NCBI RefSeq assembly: GCF_021513275.1
Contig: NZ_CP090978.1
Coordinates: 5,098,501 to 5,162,500 of the forward strand
Direction of reading: 5' to 3'
DNA length: 64,000 nucleotides
Source: Paenibacillus hexagrammi
GTDB lineage: Bacteria > Bacillota > Bacilli > Paenibacillales > NBRC-103111
A model generated the notes under the pieces. That model did no database searches, was not told the origin of the DNA, and was given only the letters and a program-made list of their open reading frames with translations. Within the stretch, counting starts at the first letter, position 1. Each line of letters begins with the position of its first letter. Both the position numbers and the translations under genes were made by a program. Shown piece after piece: positions 1-7,814 of the stretch.

Positions 1-237
1 AAGGAGGAGGATGGCCTGAGAATAGTTCAATGCTCTGAGCCTCTTGCACACCTCGATCCCATCAACTCCCGGCATCATCCAATCAATGATACATACATCA
101 TAGACTGCAGCGCGGGCATATTGAAAAGCGTCTTCCCCATTATCCACCCAGTCCACGTGATAATTCCCTTTTTTCTCTAATACATACTTCATTAATTTCC
201 CCAGTTTGTTATCGTCTTCAGCAAGAAGAAGGTTCAT
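1..237 (-). CDS. Response regulator receiver domain, N-terminal part (cut by window edge)
   Basis: The first 79 residues of an OmpR/PhoB-type response regulator are visible, starting at the ATG at 235-237. It begins MNLLLAEDD, giving the acidic pocket, and has the phospho-acceptor Asp at about residue 52 in the motif IIDWMMPG. The DNA-binding half and any partner kinase lie left of the window. It is divergent from the PepSY-type membrane gene at 389. PepSY proteins often sit next to two-component systems in Bacillota, so this regulator may control that gene; this is inference. Confidence 0.9.
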   Translation of the reverse strand, partial: MNLLLAEDDNKLGKLMKYVLEKKGNYHVDWVDNGEDAFQYARAAVYDVCIIDWMMPGVDGIEVCKRLRALNYSQAILLL

Positions 238-388
238 TTGAGTTCACCGCCACATGTAAAAAGATAGCTTAGTATACGCCATAAAGGTAAAAGTACGGTA
301 AATCAAATACTATGGCTCGTACATGGAAAACTTCCAATTAGAGCCATTATATAGGGTAAACCCTTGTTACTAAAGGAGAGATCTTACT

Positions 389-820
389 TTGAGAAAATTT
401 CGTCAGCTTCACCTCTGGATTGGGCTTATCACCTCCCTCTTTATCTTAGTGGAGGCCATCACCGGATTACTACTGTCCGAGACCTGGCTTATGGGTCAAA
501 CCTCCTCTCAGAAAGAGATGAGGATGCCTGCGCAATCCACAAACCCTAGCGCCTCGCCCACTGCAGGCAGTACCGGAAACAGTACGGATGCGAATGCAAA
601 TACAGCAGTGTCACGAAAACCCGAAGGCTTCGGCCAACAAGGAAGCTCGCTAGCCGGATGGGTTCATCAGCTGCACGAAGGCCGTGTAGGATCAACGAAT
701 CTGAAATGGCTGGTAGACATCACGGCTATTGCACTGATTATTTTGACACTGACTGGAATTGCCCTATCGATTCAAACGTTAAGAGCACAAAGCAGAAGTA
801 GAAAGCGAAGAAACGGATGA
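389..820 (+). CDS. PepSY-associated transmembrane protein
   Basis: A 143-residue protein starting at TTG 389, ten bases after an AAGGAG site (373-378). It has an N-terminal helix (about residues 9-30, starting RKFRQLHLWIGL, the usual opening of PepSY_TM proteins), a low-complexity Ser/Thr/Asn linker (about 48-75), a WVHQLHEGR segment and a second helix (about 107-128) followed by a basic tail. This matches short PepSY-associated membrane proteins with two helices around an extracytoplasmic loop. Function is unknown; the family is linked to regulation of peptidases or to redox and metal membrane systems. The neighbouring response regulator is divergent. Confidence 0.7.
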   Translation: MRKFRQLHLWIGLITSLFILVEAITGLLLSETWLMGQTSSQKEMRMPAQSTNPSASPTAGSTGNSTDANANTAVSRKPEGFGQQGSSLAGWVHQLHEGRVGSTNLKWLVDITAIALIILTLTGIALSIQTLRAQSRSRKRRNG

Positions 821-843
821 ACACCTGTAACTGTCTGAAGGGT

Positions 844-874
844 AACCAGGAAAGCTGGTTGGCCTTTTCTTTGT
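844..874 (+). terminator. Rho-independent terminator after the PepSY-type gene
   Basis: A 6-bp stem (AACCAG / CTGGTT, 844-849 and 855-860) with a 5-base loop is followed by GGCC and a T-rich tract. It lies 24 bases after the stop codon. Confidence 0.6.
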
Positions 875-948
875 GCTTTCACAAATCACGTATATGCATA
901 GAAATAACCGCCCCAATCGTTGATCGATTGAGTCGGTTACTCTGTTGT

Positions 949-1806
949 CTATGCAATATGAATCGTTTTAAATTCCTCTTCGTAAATCGCTTGTACCTTC
1001 TCCAGCACATGTCGTCCTTGATCCGTATACTTCAACTCCGTAACCTTCCCTTTCATTAAAAATATTCCGGTTGCATCACCATGCTGCCCAAGCGCTGCAT
1101 CATAAAGTAACGAAGCTCCTTTACTGGGCGGAGGGAAGAACCATTTCATAGCTAGTTTCAAGTATATCGGCAGGCCGGAATTTTTCCCTTCTCGAATGGT
1201 ATTATTACCGCCAGGGTCCACACTTCTCAGGATGATGCCGTCCTTTGCAGCCAGCGGAGCAAGCTCCTTCGTCCATAAGGATAAAGCAAGCTTCGTTGCG
1301 GCGTAGGGCCCGAATAATTTCTTGAATGATTCAGGACGTTCCAATGCTTCGGTATGAAACGACTTCATAAATGTAAAAGCACTCGTAGATGTGTTGACCA
1401 CGGTTCGAAGCTCTCCCTGCTTCAATAGCTCCTTCATTTCCATAATTACGATGTAAGGCGCTACGGTTTGCAGATCGAAATGCATTTCTCTCCCCTGCCT
1501 CGAATACCTCAATTCATTTAAGCTTGCGCCGGCATTATTGAAGATCACATCGACTTTTCTCTCTTTCGCTTTCATCAATTCGAGCGCCCGCTTTAATTGT
1601 GTGAAATCCGTCAGATCGGCGTTATATTCCCGCAACTTGCCGGTGTGAGCTGCATGCTGAAGCAAATGATCCTGAGCAGGAAACCTCGATCGGTTTAACC
1701 CAATCACTTCCCAATTCTCCTTCAGTAAGTTACGAGTCAACTCCAATCCAATTCCGTTACTTGCGCCTGTTATCAGAGCGGTTCGAATGTATGCTTCTGT
1801 CCCCAT
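949..1806 (-). CDS. SDR-family NAD(P)-dependent oxidoreductase
   Basis: A short-chain dehydrogenase/reductase of 285 residues. It has the Rossmann motif TGASNGIG near the N-terminus, NNAG in the middle and the catalytic YAATK (Tyr-x3-Lys) with an upstream Ser cluster (STSAF). The product resembles retinol-dehydrogenase or WW-domain-oxidoreductase-like SDRs; the substrate cannot be told. An earlier ATG exists at 1818, but the ATG at 1806 follows a GGAGG site with a 5-base gap, so I use 1806. The promoter (-10 at 1854-1859, -35 at 1877-1882) contains a MerR-type palindrome, so the divergent merR gene probably controls it. Confidence 0.88.
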   Translation of the reverse strand: MGTEAYIRTALITGASNGIGLELTRNLLKENWEVIGLNRSRFPAQDHLLQHAAHTGKLREYNADLTDFTQLKRALELMKAKERKVDVIFNNAGASLNELRYSRQGREMHFDLQTVAPYIVIMEMKELLKQGELRTVVNTSTSAFTFMKSFHTEALERPESFKKLFGPYAATKLALSLWTKELAPLAAKDGIILRSVDPGGNNTIREGKNSGLPIYLKLAMKWFFPPPSKGASLLYDAALGQHGDATGIFLMKGKVTELKYTDQGRHVLEKVQAIYEEEFKTIHIA

Positions 1807-1853
1807 ATTTTCCTCCATTATCCATACAAGGTAGTTTCATTTCATGGAAACAG

Positions 1854-1882
1854 TCTACAAATTGGAGGCGACTCCAAGTCAA
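1854..1882 (-). promoter_or_regulatory. Promoter of the SDR gene with MerR-type operator
   Basis: Read on the minus strand: -35 TTGACT (1877-1882), 17-bp spacer, -10 TGTAGA (1854-1859). The spacer carries the palindrome TTGGAG-N4-CTCCAA (1862-1877), where MerR-family activators bind. The same half-site occurs in the merR promoter at 1921-1949. Confidence 0.7.
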
Positions 1883-1920
1883 GCGGGTAAGACAAAAAAT
1901 CATTGCACATGACGAATGTA

Positions 1921-1949
1921 TTGACTTGAAGTCAACTCCAAGTTATACA
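1921..1949 (+). promoter_or_regulatory. Promoter of merR with MerR-type operator
   Basis: -35 TTGACT (1921-1926), 17-bp spacer, -10 TATACA (1944-1949). The imperfect palindrome CTTGAAGT-CA-ACTCCAAG (1925-1942) lies over the spacer and matches the site in the divergent SDR promoter, so the regulator probably controls both genes and itself. Confidence 0.7.
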
Positions 1950-1981
1950 TTGGTCATATAGAATCAAAGGAGGACGACGCT

Positions 1982-2401
1982 GTGACGTTTACGATTAAGG
2001 AGACTGCCATTCAAACCGGGCTGTCGGAGGATACGATTCGCTACTATGAGAAGATTGGCTTGCTGCCGCGTGCGGAGAGGAAGCAAAACAAGCATCGCGT
2101 GTACCATGCGGAAGATATCGAAACGATGCGCATCGTTACCTGTCTGAAGAAAACCGGCATGTCCCTGGACAGCATGAAACCGATACTCCAGCTTTCTCAG
2201 GATGGAAATTTGGGCGAGTATTCGGAGCTAACCCCCCTACTGCAGGAGCATAAAAAGAAGATCGAACAGCAAATATCTTCCCTGCAGCAAATTGTTGATT
2301 TTATCGATGGCCAATTAAAGGCGGGACACACAGGGGGGAACAAGGAAGAATGTACCTTAGTGGAACCAGTGAGGAAATCGCCTTTGGTTCAGCGGAGGTG
2401 A
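1982..2401 (+). CDS. MerR-family transcriptional regulator
   Basis: A 139-residue regulator starting at GTG 1982 after AAAGGAGG (1966-1973). The N-terminus has the MerR winged helix-turn-helix (TIKETAIQTGLSEDTIRYYEKIGLL, cited in parts: the key run is DTIRYYEKIGL), followed by a wing region (RVYHAEDIETM) and a dimerisation coiled coil (about 80-115). There is no cysteine pattern typical of metal sensors, only one Cys in the domain and one near the C-terminus, so it resembles the AdhR/YraB-like group that responds to electrophiles or aldehydes. It is divergent from the SDR gene and shares its operator, so the SDR gene is the likely target. Confidence 0.88.
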   Translation: MTFTIKETAIQTGLSEDTIRYYEKIGLLPRAERKQNKHRVYHAEDIETMRIVTCLKKTGMSLDSMKPILQLSQDGNLGEYSELTPLLQEHKKKIEQQISSLQQIVDFIDGQLKAGHTGGNKEECTLVEPVRKSPLVQRR

Positions 2402-2451
2402 CCTGCTCAGAAACCTATTGATGCGATAGGGATTAGCTCCTTTCTATCAGC

Positions 2452-2500
2452 TTGACATACGGAGAGTACTCCGCTTAATATTAAAAGGGAGAGTTCTCCG
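2452..2500 (+). promoter_or_regulatory. Promoter with two tandem GGAGAGTnCTCC operators
   Basis: -35 TTGACA (2452-2457), 17-bp spacer, -10 TTAATA (2475-2480). Two near-identical palindromes, CGGAGAGTACTCCG (2460-2473) and GGGAGAGTTCTCCG (2487-2500), lie 27 bp apart: one inside the spacer, one just after the -10. This is the geometry of a repressor, probably TetR- or MarR-type, whose gene is not next to the site. It controls the isochorismatase-fold gene at 2539. Confidence 0.65.
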
Positions 2501-2538
2501 TTTATCACAACCATCTAACGATAGGAGTTGGCCACCTT

Positions 2539-3105
2539 ATGCAGCAGCAATCTAGCAAACCTGCACTGCTTGTCATGGATATACAAAATGGAATCGTCTC
2601 ACGCTTCGCAAATGATGGGAGCTTGCTGGTCCCTATTCAGCAAGCCGTCGAGACCGCGCGTAAACAAAAGATCCCCGTTATCTTTGTCCGAGTCGGATTT
2701 AGTGAAGGATACCCGGAAGTAAGCCCGCGGAACAAGGCCTTCTCCGCAATATCTTCAAGGGGCGGCATGACGGTCCTGGACCCGTCTACACAGATCCATG
2801 AGTCTGTTAAGCCGCAAGCCGATGAACCCGTTGTCACCAAATATCGCGTCAGTGCTTTTGCCGGAAGCAATTTGGAAGTTATCCTCCGCGCCCATCAGAT
2901 CGATACGCTAATCCTTTGCGGTATCGCAACAAGCGGCGTCATTCTCTCTACGCTGCGGGAAGCGGCAGATAAAGACTATGCCTTGACGGTGCTATCCGAC
3001 GCATGTCTGGATGCTGACCCGGAGGTGCACCGCGTGCTTATGGAAAAGGTATTTCCTCGTCAAGCCGATGTCATGACGGTAGATGAATGGATCAGTAAAG
3101 GATAA
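2539..3105 (+). CDS. Isochorismatase-fold cysteine-hydrolase family protein
   Basis: A 188-residue alpha/beta hydrolase of the isochorismatase family, starting at ATG 2539 after AGGAG (2523-2527). The general-base Asp is in LLVMDIQNG and the Lys in VVTKYRVSAF. In the loop that normally carries the nucleophilic Cys (GxATxxC), this protein reads GIATSGV, so the Cys position is Val; the only nearby Cys is before the Gly (LILCG). It may therefore be a non-amidase member, like vinyl-ether-hydrolysing isochorismatases, or act on an unknown substrate. Expression is probably repressed through the tandem operators upstream. Confidence 0.85.
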   Translation: MQQQSSKPALLVMDIQNGIVSRFANDGSLLVPIQQAVETARKQKIPVIFVRVGFSEGYPEVSPRNKAFSAISSRGGMTVLDPSTQIHESVKPQADEPVVTKYRVSAFAGSNLEVILRAHQIDTLILCGIATSGVILSTLREAADKDYALTVLSDACLDADPEVHRVLMEKVFPRQADVMTVDEWISKG

Positions 3106-3175
3106 AGGGCACTGGCATTTCGATCCTTTCGAGTGCAAGCTAGCTGTGGATGAACCACATCCTCCTCCAATCAAA

Positions 3176-3224
3176 GGGGCTTTCCCTCAGGCAGAATATC
3201 ACCTGGAGGAAAGCCCCGGTTTCA
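3176..3224 (+). terminator. Rho-independent terminator after the isochorismatase-fold gene
   Basis: A perfect 10-bp stem, GGGGCTTTCC (3176-3185) with GGAAAGCCCC (3208-3217), is followed by GGTTTCATTT. It ends the plus-strand transcript and lies before the convergent M24 gene. Confidence 0.7.
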
Positions 3225-3314
3225 TTTGGATAATTGTCGGATTGACTTACATCATAACAAGGCCAAAAATTAGGCATGTGATGGTGATGATGGTGATAGA
3301 CATATGAAGTTGCC

Positions 3315-4506
3315 TTATAATACAATCAATCCCGGGCGTGTAACCGTCAGCTTTTCAAAGCCTGTTTCGGTGATCAGGTACGTATCCTCTACGCCCACAA
3401 CTCCCTTGCCGGGAAATGTAAATTTCGGTTCGATCGCGATAACCATACCTGGTGCGAGCGGATAGGTAAAGCCTTTGGCGAGAACAGGCAGCTCGTCAAT
3501 CTCGAGCCCGATGCCATGACCAAGGAATTTCACTTGGTCAGAGCCATGCCCCATGAAGTGGGCGCTTAAGCCCGCTTCATGAACTTGATCGAGCGCGAGC
3601 AGATACAAGTGCTCGCTGATCGTCCCCGGCTGCAGCCTCTCCTCTGTGGCGCGGAGCACCTGCTCCGCCACCTCATACGCCCGCTGCAGCTCCGGTTCTA
3701 GACCGCCGATCACCAGCGTGCGCGTCTGATCGATGACATAACCGTCGATCATGCAGCCCAGATCGACGAGAATCGGCTCGCCGCGCCGGATCAAGGCGCG
3801 GCCTGAGCTTTGCGGGCTGGACGGGTGGAGCCCCGGCCCCCGGCCGGCCGTCAAAATAAGTGGGCACCGCTGCCGAAGCGCCTGACGCCACCATTCCGGT
3901 GATCAACTCGGAATTGTAGGCGCGCATGCGCATCAGCCCTTGGTGCCCGCGCAGCCGGAGCTGATGCTCGATGAGCGCCATCAGCTCAAACTCCGCCATC
4001 CCCTCGCGAATGGAGGGGATGACCGCCTCCAGCGCCGCGTCCACGACGCGCGCGGCTTCACGGATCGCCGCCACCTCGGGCGGCGATTTGATCATGCGCT
4101 GCTCACGGATGAGCAGCGCGCCGTCCTCCCAGGCCGCGTCCGGGAACGCGGCCTGCAGGCGCTGGAACAGCTGGACGGGAAGCACGTCCAGCTCTGTCGC
4201 AAGCCGCACGGAGCCCGGTGCGGCCTCCGCCTGCAGCCCCGCGCAGCGGGCTGCAAGGCGGTCCTTCATCGTCTTCATCGACCCCAGCGCTTCGACGATG
4301 GCAGCCGCCTCCTCTTCCGCCCTTTGCACGCTGCGCCGCACCATATACACAGCTTCCCCCTCAGCAGGGATAAACAAATATCCCATCTGCATGGACCCGC
4401 AGTAATAATAAATGTCTACATTCTGCGTGACAAGAAACCCTATCAAGCCTCGTTCCCGCAGTGTTTCTTGGAGCTTTGCCTGCCTTTCTTTAAATAGATC
4501 ACTCAT
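3315..4506 (-). CDS. M24-family metallopeptidase (Xaa-Pro dipeptidase-like), apparent frameshift
   Basis: Two overlapping reading frames make one 396-residue aminopeptidase-P/prolidase-type protein. The first (from ATG 4506) gives the creatinase-like N-domain and the start of the catalytic domain up to VPTYFDG. The second gives the rest, from GLHPSSPQ to the stop at 3315. They join if one base is removed from the C5 run at 3837-3841. All five metal ligands are present: two Asp in VDLGCMIDGYVIDQTRT, His in GHGIGLE, Glu in IAIEPKF and Glu in GVEDTYL. It probably cleaves X-Pro peptides in the cytoplasm. The frame change sits in a GGCC-rich stretch and looks like a sequencing error, not decay. 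Confidence 0.85.
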
Positions 4507-4764
4507 GCTCAGCCATCCTTTCTATCTGGTGTAACTTCTGCTTACTTTCTTCAACAATATCCGATAGAAAGTACAAAATGCAAAAACTGCTGAAAGTATG
4601 TCGATAAAGCCGATTCCATGACGTGACAAGCTTCCGAAGACATACAAAAAGATCGTGCCAGCTGTAACACCGACGACGATCTACGGAACATTGAATCAAA
4701 ACGAATTCATTGAATCGCTCTTATTCGCGTACCAAATCACCCCAACCTGAATAAAACGAAGCTA

Positions 4765-5577
4765 CTAATGAATCTCCTTCCTGAGCCGTTCAATTTCAGC
4801 CTCGGCAAGATCCGTGGCAATTGCAATGGAACGGTTATCCATCCCTAAATCGATCAGATTTTTAGCAACCTGCGCTTTACCCTGCTTATGTCCTCTTTCT
4901 ATTCCTTCTTCTATGCCCTTGGCCAAGCCTTCCTCTACTCCCTTTTGCCTGATTGCCTGCAAGTTATCATGCAGCCCCATGACAGCCCCTCCTTCATCCT
5001 TCATATCCTGCAAAAACTTTTCTACGTCCACACGCTCTTTAGGCAAATGAACGGCAACGACACGTGTTAACCAATTCAAAAATTGCCCCTTGGAAGGCTC
5101 CGGCATACTGTGAATGGTTTTCATCAGCTTACGCAGTCTTTCCAGTAGCTGAAGCTGATCAGCTGTTTGATCCAAAAGAAATACGGCGCCGATCGTGTTG
5201 GAAAGCCGTAGCAGCTCTTCCTCCGAATACCGCTCAACATCAAGCAAGATATAGCCGAAATCAAGAAGCTCTTCCCCAAAGGCCTCTTCACCTGCTAGCA
5301 GCTGCCTGAATCTTCGTTTAGCGGTCCAAGGTCTGCTGCCATTATATAGTACAATTGGCACGATCACAGGCAATTCGGCCGATTTGACTGACTTAACGCC
5401 GTCTCTGTTTCTTAAGATATATCGCCAAATCTCCGTTTGATACATGAGCAATCGAAGCGGCATCTCCATGTCCACGGTTGATTGCATCTCCAACAAAAGG
5501 AAGCACACGATATCCCGCTCCCGTAATCGGGCTTTGAATACAATATCGGCCTCTTTACGCTTGAAGTCAGGAAGCAC
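4765..5577 (-). pseudogene. Rpn-family (PD-(D/E)XK) recombination-promoting nuclease, N-terminus lost
   Basis: 270 residues matching the Rpn/YhgA-like nuclease family: EADIVFKARL and FLLLEMQS carry the PD-(D/E)XK core Asp/Glu residues, followed by PVIVPIVLYNG and a C-terminal tail of repeated GLAKG/GIEEG/GIERG units before VAKNLIDLGM. The usual first ~60-70 residues are missing. The only in-frame start is a GTG at 5577 without a ribosome site, and an in-frame TAG lies at 5593. Just upstream another frame reads DIIIDRS, which resembles the family motif before SFVLPDF, so about 8 extra bases near 5580-5590 may have shifted the frame. It is probably a decaying copy of a mobile-associated nuclease. 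Confidence 0.7.
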
Positions 5578-5661
5578 AAACGAATGGTTGATCTATCAAT
5601 AATTATATCGCATCCAGCGCGCATACCCACAACGCAGTTTGCTGTTTCTCCGCAAATTTGG

Positions 5662-6144
5662 TCAATACACCATCTCAGCAGATGCCTTGATGGTCCATGT
5701 AATTGGCTGGAGTACCGAATAAACACGCGGATACTGCAGCTTGATAAACATAATAACTCCAGGCTTACGAAAGGTAACCGAATAATTGTAATCCGCATTG
5801 ATGTAGGTGTACGGAAAAAAATACTGATCATTGATTACTTTGAAAAGAACAATCTCTACCTGGGAACGTAAAAAAGTATCCGGTAGCGGCTCGTTTTGCT
5901 CATTTAGACGAAGATTTGCTTGTAAATATTGTAAAGCAGTCTGCTGCGCTAAACTCTGATCAATAGAGGGAATACCCTTACTGAGTTTATTGAGGTCACT
6001 CTGCTGGGCAGCAGCGTGGACCGCGTTATTAAGCGCGTGCTTCCCTTGAAACAGGGTATGCATGGAAATCTCTTCATCCGCCTGCAGGGCATACATCGTC
6101 ATACAAACAACAGTCAATAAAATAAATAACAATAGCTTATACAT
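5662..6144 (-). CDS. Membrane-anchored Tad-locus protein (TadF-like)
   Basis: A 160-residue protein with one N-terminal membrane helix (about 3-20) followed by a short coiled region and a C-terminal domain, the usual build of pseudopilin-like TadE/TadF/TadG proteins (helix, then a segment rich in Ala/Gln such as NNAVHAAAQQ). It is the last gene of the Tad-like operon, 19 bases after the preceding gene. I find no named family. It may be a minor pilin or assembly factor; this rests on shape and position. Confidence 0.6.
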   Translation of the reverse strand: MYKLLLFILLTVVCMTMYALQADEEISMHTLFQGKHALNNAVHAAAQQSDLNKLSKGIPSIDQSLAQQTALQYLQANLRLNEQNEPLPDTFLRSQVEIVLFKVINDQYFFPYTYINADYNYSVTFRKPGVIMFIKLQYPRVYSVLQPITWTIKASAEMVY

Positions 6145-6163
6145 GAGATCACAACCTCAGTGC

Positions 6164-6589
6164 TTAAGGCACATATTCGCTCATTTTCATTCCTGTTGCC
6201 CCCATACGTTCTGCGGAGGCAGGAACAGACATCCCCACCAATTGATCAATAATAAATAATCGATGGTACGGGTAGGTAAGGGTAAGCTTGATCCCGGTTC
6301 CTCTTGGCAGCGGAGCAGACGGATTCGATCCATTGGCACCGGAGGTTGTTGTAACTGTATAGAGAAGATCTGCCGCAACAAACCCCCGTTCCTCCATTCT
6401 TTCTCTGGATGCCTCGATCATCGAATCCCCGATATACCCGTAGCTTCCGCTTGCTCCGATTTCGAGCATATAGTCGACTTCCTTTTGAAGGAGAGCCTGC
6501 CTCATGATGATGACATGTTTATAGACAGGGGCAAACATCAACCAACAAAGCATGGCTGCGAATAAAATAAATACAAGGATCTGCCTCAT
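6164..6589 (-). CDS. Membrane-anchored Tad-locus protein (TadE-like)
   Basis: A 141-residue protein with an N-terminal helix (about 4-22), then an Ala/Glu-rich stretch and a domain with a LPRGTGIKLTLTYPY segment. The build matches TadE-like pseudopilins. The ATG (6587-6589) overlaps the stop of the previous tiny gene in an ATGA, so translation of the two is probably coupled. A specific function cannot be assigned. Confidence 0.6.
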   Translation of the reverse strand: MRQILVFILFAAMLCWLMFAPVYKHVIIMRQALLQKEVDYMLEIGASGSYGYIGDSMIEASRERMEERGFVAADLLYTVTTTSGANGSNPSAPLPRGTGIKLTLTYPYHRLFIIDQLVGMSVPASAERMGATGMKMSEYVP

Positions 6590-6732
6590 GGATCGATCCG
6601 CTCAATGACCGTATTGAGTCTTCCTCCGCTATCTTTGACCTGTTGGCGGGTTCCTGAGCTCCCTCCCAGCGTACTGTTGTAAATCATAATTACGACGAGA
6701 ATGAGCATCGCCGCCATTAGCAATGATCTCAC
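6586..6732 (-). CDS. Tiny single-helix membrane protein 2 of the Tad locus (48 aa)
   Basis: A GTG-started 48-residue protein (start complement 6730-6732): a hydrophobic helix (about 3-17, LLMAAMLILVVIMIY) followed by a polar tail ending ERIDP. The start overlaps the previous stop in GTGA and the stop overlaps the next start in ATGA, so it is translated in a chain between two neighbours and has no ribosome site of its own. It lies where the Flp pilin gene is often found in tad loci but lacks the usual Flp Gly-Glu-Tyr processing motif. Too short for most gene callers. Confidence 0.65.
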   Translation of the reverse strand: MRSLLMAAMLILVVIMIYNSTLGGSSGTRQQVKDSGGRLNTVIERIDP

Positions 6733-6878
6733 GGTGTTAAAGCAGTAATATTGGTATTTGCCGTGGTTCCATGTGTCTGAATGTTATGCCGCATTCCCGT
6801 CGTACCGTCATTGATAATGCTGGTAAACAGCAGAGCCACCACAATCAGCATCATTACTGTGATTAATATATTTCTCAT
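6729..6878 (-). CDS. Tiny single-helix membrane protein 1 of the Tad locus (49 aa)
   Basis: A 49-residue protein starting at ATG 6876-6878 after AAGGAAGG. It has an N-terminal hydrophobic helix (about 3-20) and a polar tail rich in Thr and Asn ending ALTP. The layout is like the following 48-residue protein: basic Met-Arg start, helix, then a Gly/Thr-containing stretch. The stop overlaps the next start in GTGA. It may be a pilin-like subunit or a small assembly factor; no family is recognised. Confidence 0.65.
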   Translation of the reverse strand: MRNILITVMMLIVVALLFTSIINDGTTGMRHNIQTHGTTANTNITALTP

Positions 6879-6898
6879 GTTAATTACCTTCCTTTTTC

Positions 6899-7801
6899 TT
6901 AGTTAATGGAATTAAACAACCGCTGTCCCTCGACAATCCAGGGATACATGAAAACACGAAATGTATTTAGGATCGGTAAGCCGGCTAGGATGAACAGCAT
7001 ATAAGAAACGGTTTCTTTGCGACTTTCCCTAACAAGCTCCATCTTCTCTTTATAATCCTGAATCCGCTGTCGCAGCAGACCATAGTAATCCTCATGCTCA
7101 TGAAGTCTAAGTGCATTGATCGTCTCCCCAAAGCTGTAGGATTCATCCGTTCCAAGGCGCTGCTTGAAAGCAGAAATGGCCGTTTCCGCATCATGGTACC
7201 ATTCGTTTAGCATGGAGTGAAAAGCTGCACGGACCGTACGGGTTTTAGGCTCACAGCGGGATAGCTTGGCATGAAGGTTCATCTTGGATTCTTGGTAATA
7301 AAGCAAATGATGACTAATGATATAAATCTCTTTCACGATGCGGTGCGCTCTTTGTTCTTTCATAGCAATCAGGAGCTTCGTGTCGAACAAAACCAGAATG
7401 GAGCCAATACCGCTGCCCAGCATGACGTATACGGGATTAATCAAGCTAACTGCAAAGCCTAGCCTGAGGTCCATGTAACCGGCCCAAATACCGATGAAGA
7501 GCACTAGCAGCATTATTCGGCGAGCTGTCTCGTAAAGAGCCGCCTCAACTTGAATCCCGCATCCGTGCAGCAATTGGCCCTTCTCCTCGATCGCCTTACC
7601 GCTCACCAGCATTAGCGTAAGTAACCCACGCGGAACTATTCGGTGTGATAACGCACCACCTGTATAACGAAAGACCCTCCACCTTTTCTTGCGTACAGGA
7701 ATTTGCTCCAATAGGCAGTATATGGCTACCGCAATAAATAGATAGAGAATGACATTCAAACCTACCTGTACCCAATAAAACTGTGTGCTTCCGATGATCA
7801 A
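6899..7801 (-). CDS. tadC: TadC-like type II/IV secretion inner-membrane platform protein
   Basis: A 300-residue membrane protein. Helices lie at about 13-30, 93-107, 115-135 and 268-285, and a cytoplasmic T2SF-type segment with many Lys/Glu residues lies between the last two. This is the GspF/TadC platform layout. The start is TTG at 7801, after a GAGGTGAT site that overlaps the end of the preceding gene. With TadB it should form the membrane platform moved by the TadA ATPase. Confidence 0.75.
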   Translation of the reverse strand: MIIGSTQFYWVQVGLNVILYLFIAVAIYCLLEQIPVRKKRWRVFRYTGGALSHRIVPRGLLTLMLVSGKAIEEKGQLLHGCGIQVEAALYETARRIMLLVLFIGIWAGYMDLRLGFAVSLINPVYVMLGSGIGSILVLFDTKLLIAMKEQRAHRIVKEIYIISHHLLYYQESKMNLHAKLSRCEPKTRTVRAAFHSMLNEWYHDAETAISAFKQRLGTDESYSFGETINALRLHEHEDYYGLLRQRIQDYKEKMELVRESRKETVSYMLFILAGLPILNTFRVFMYPWIVEGQRLFNSIN

Positions 7802-7814
7802 ACCATCACCTCTC

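Noticed and set aside
3961..4497. Plus-strand frames over the M24 gene
   Set aside because: GC-rich codon bias of the M24 gene creates long antisense frames; no ribosome sites or motifs.
3315..4506. M24 peptidase as a true pseudogene
   Set aside because: All metal ligands are intact and only one base in a C5 run is out of place, in line with ten similar events in this window.
4499..4699. 66-residue frame downstream of a possible promoter on the minus strand
   Set aside because: Composition is unlike protein, no family motif, and it overlaps the start of the M24 gene; I see nothing in 4507-4764.
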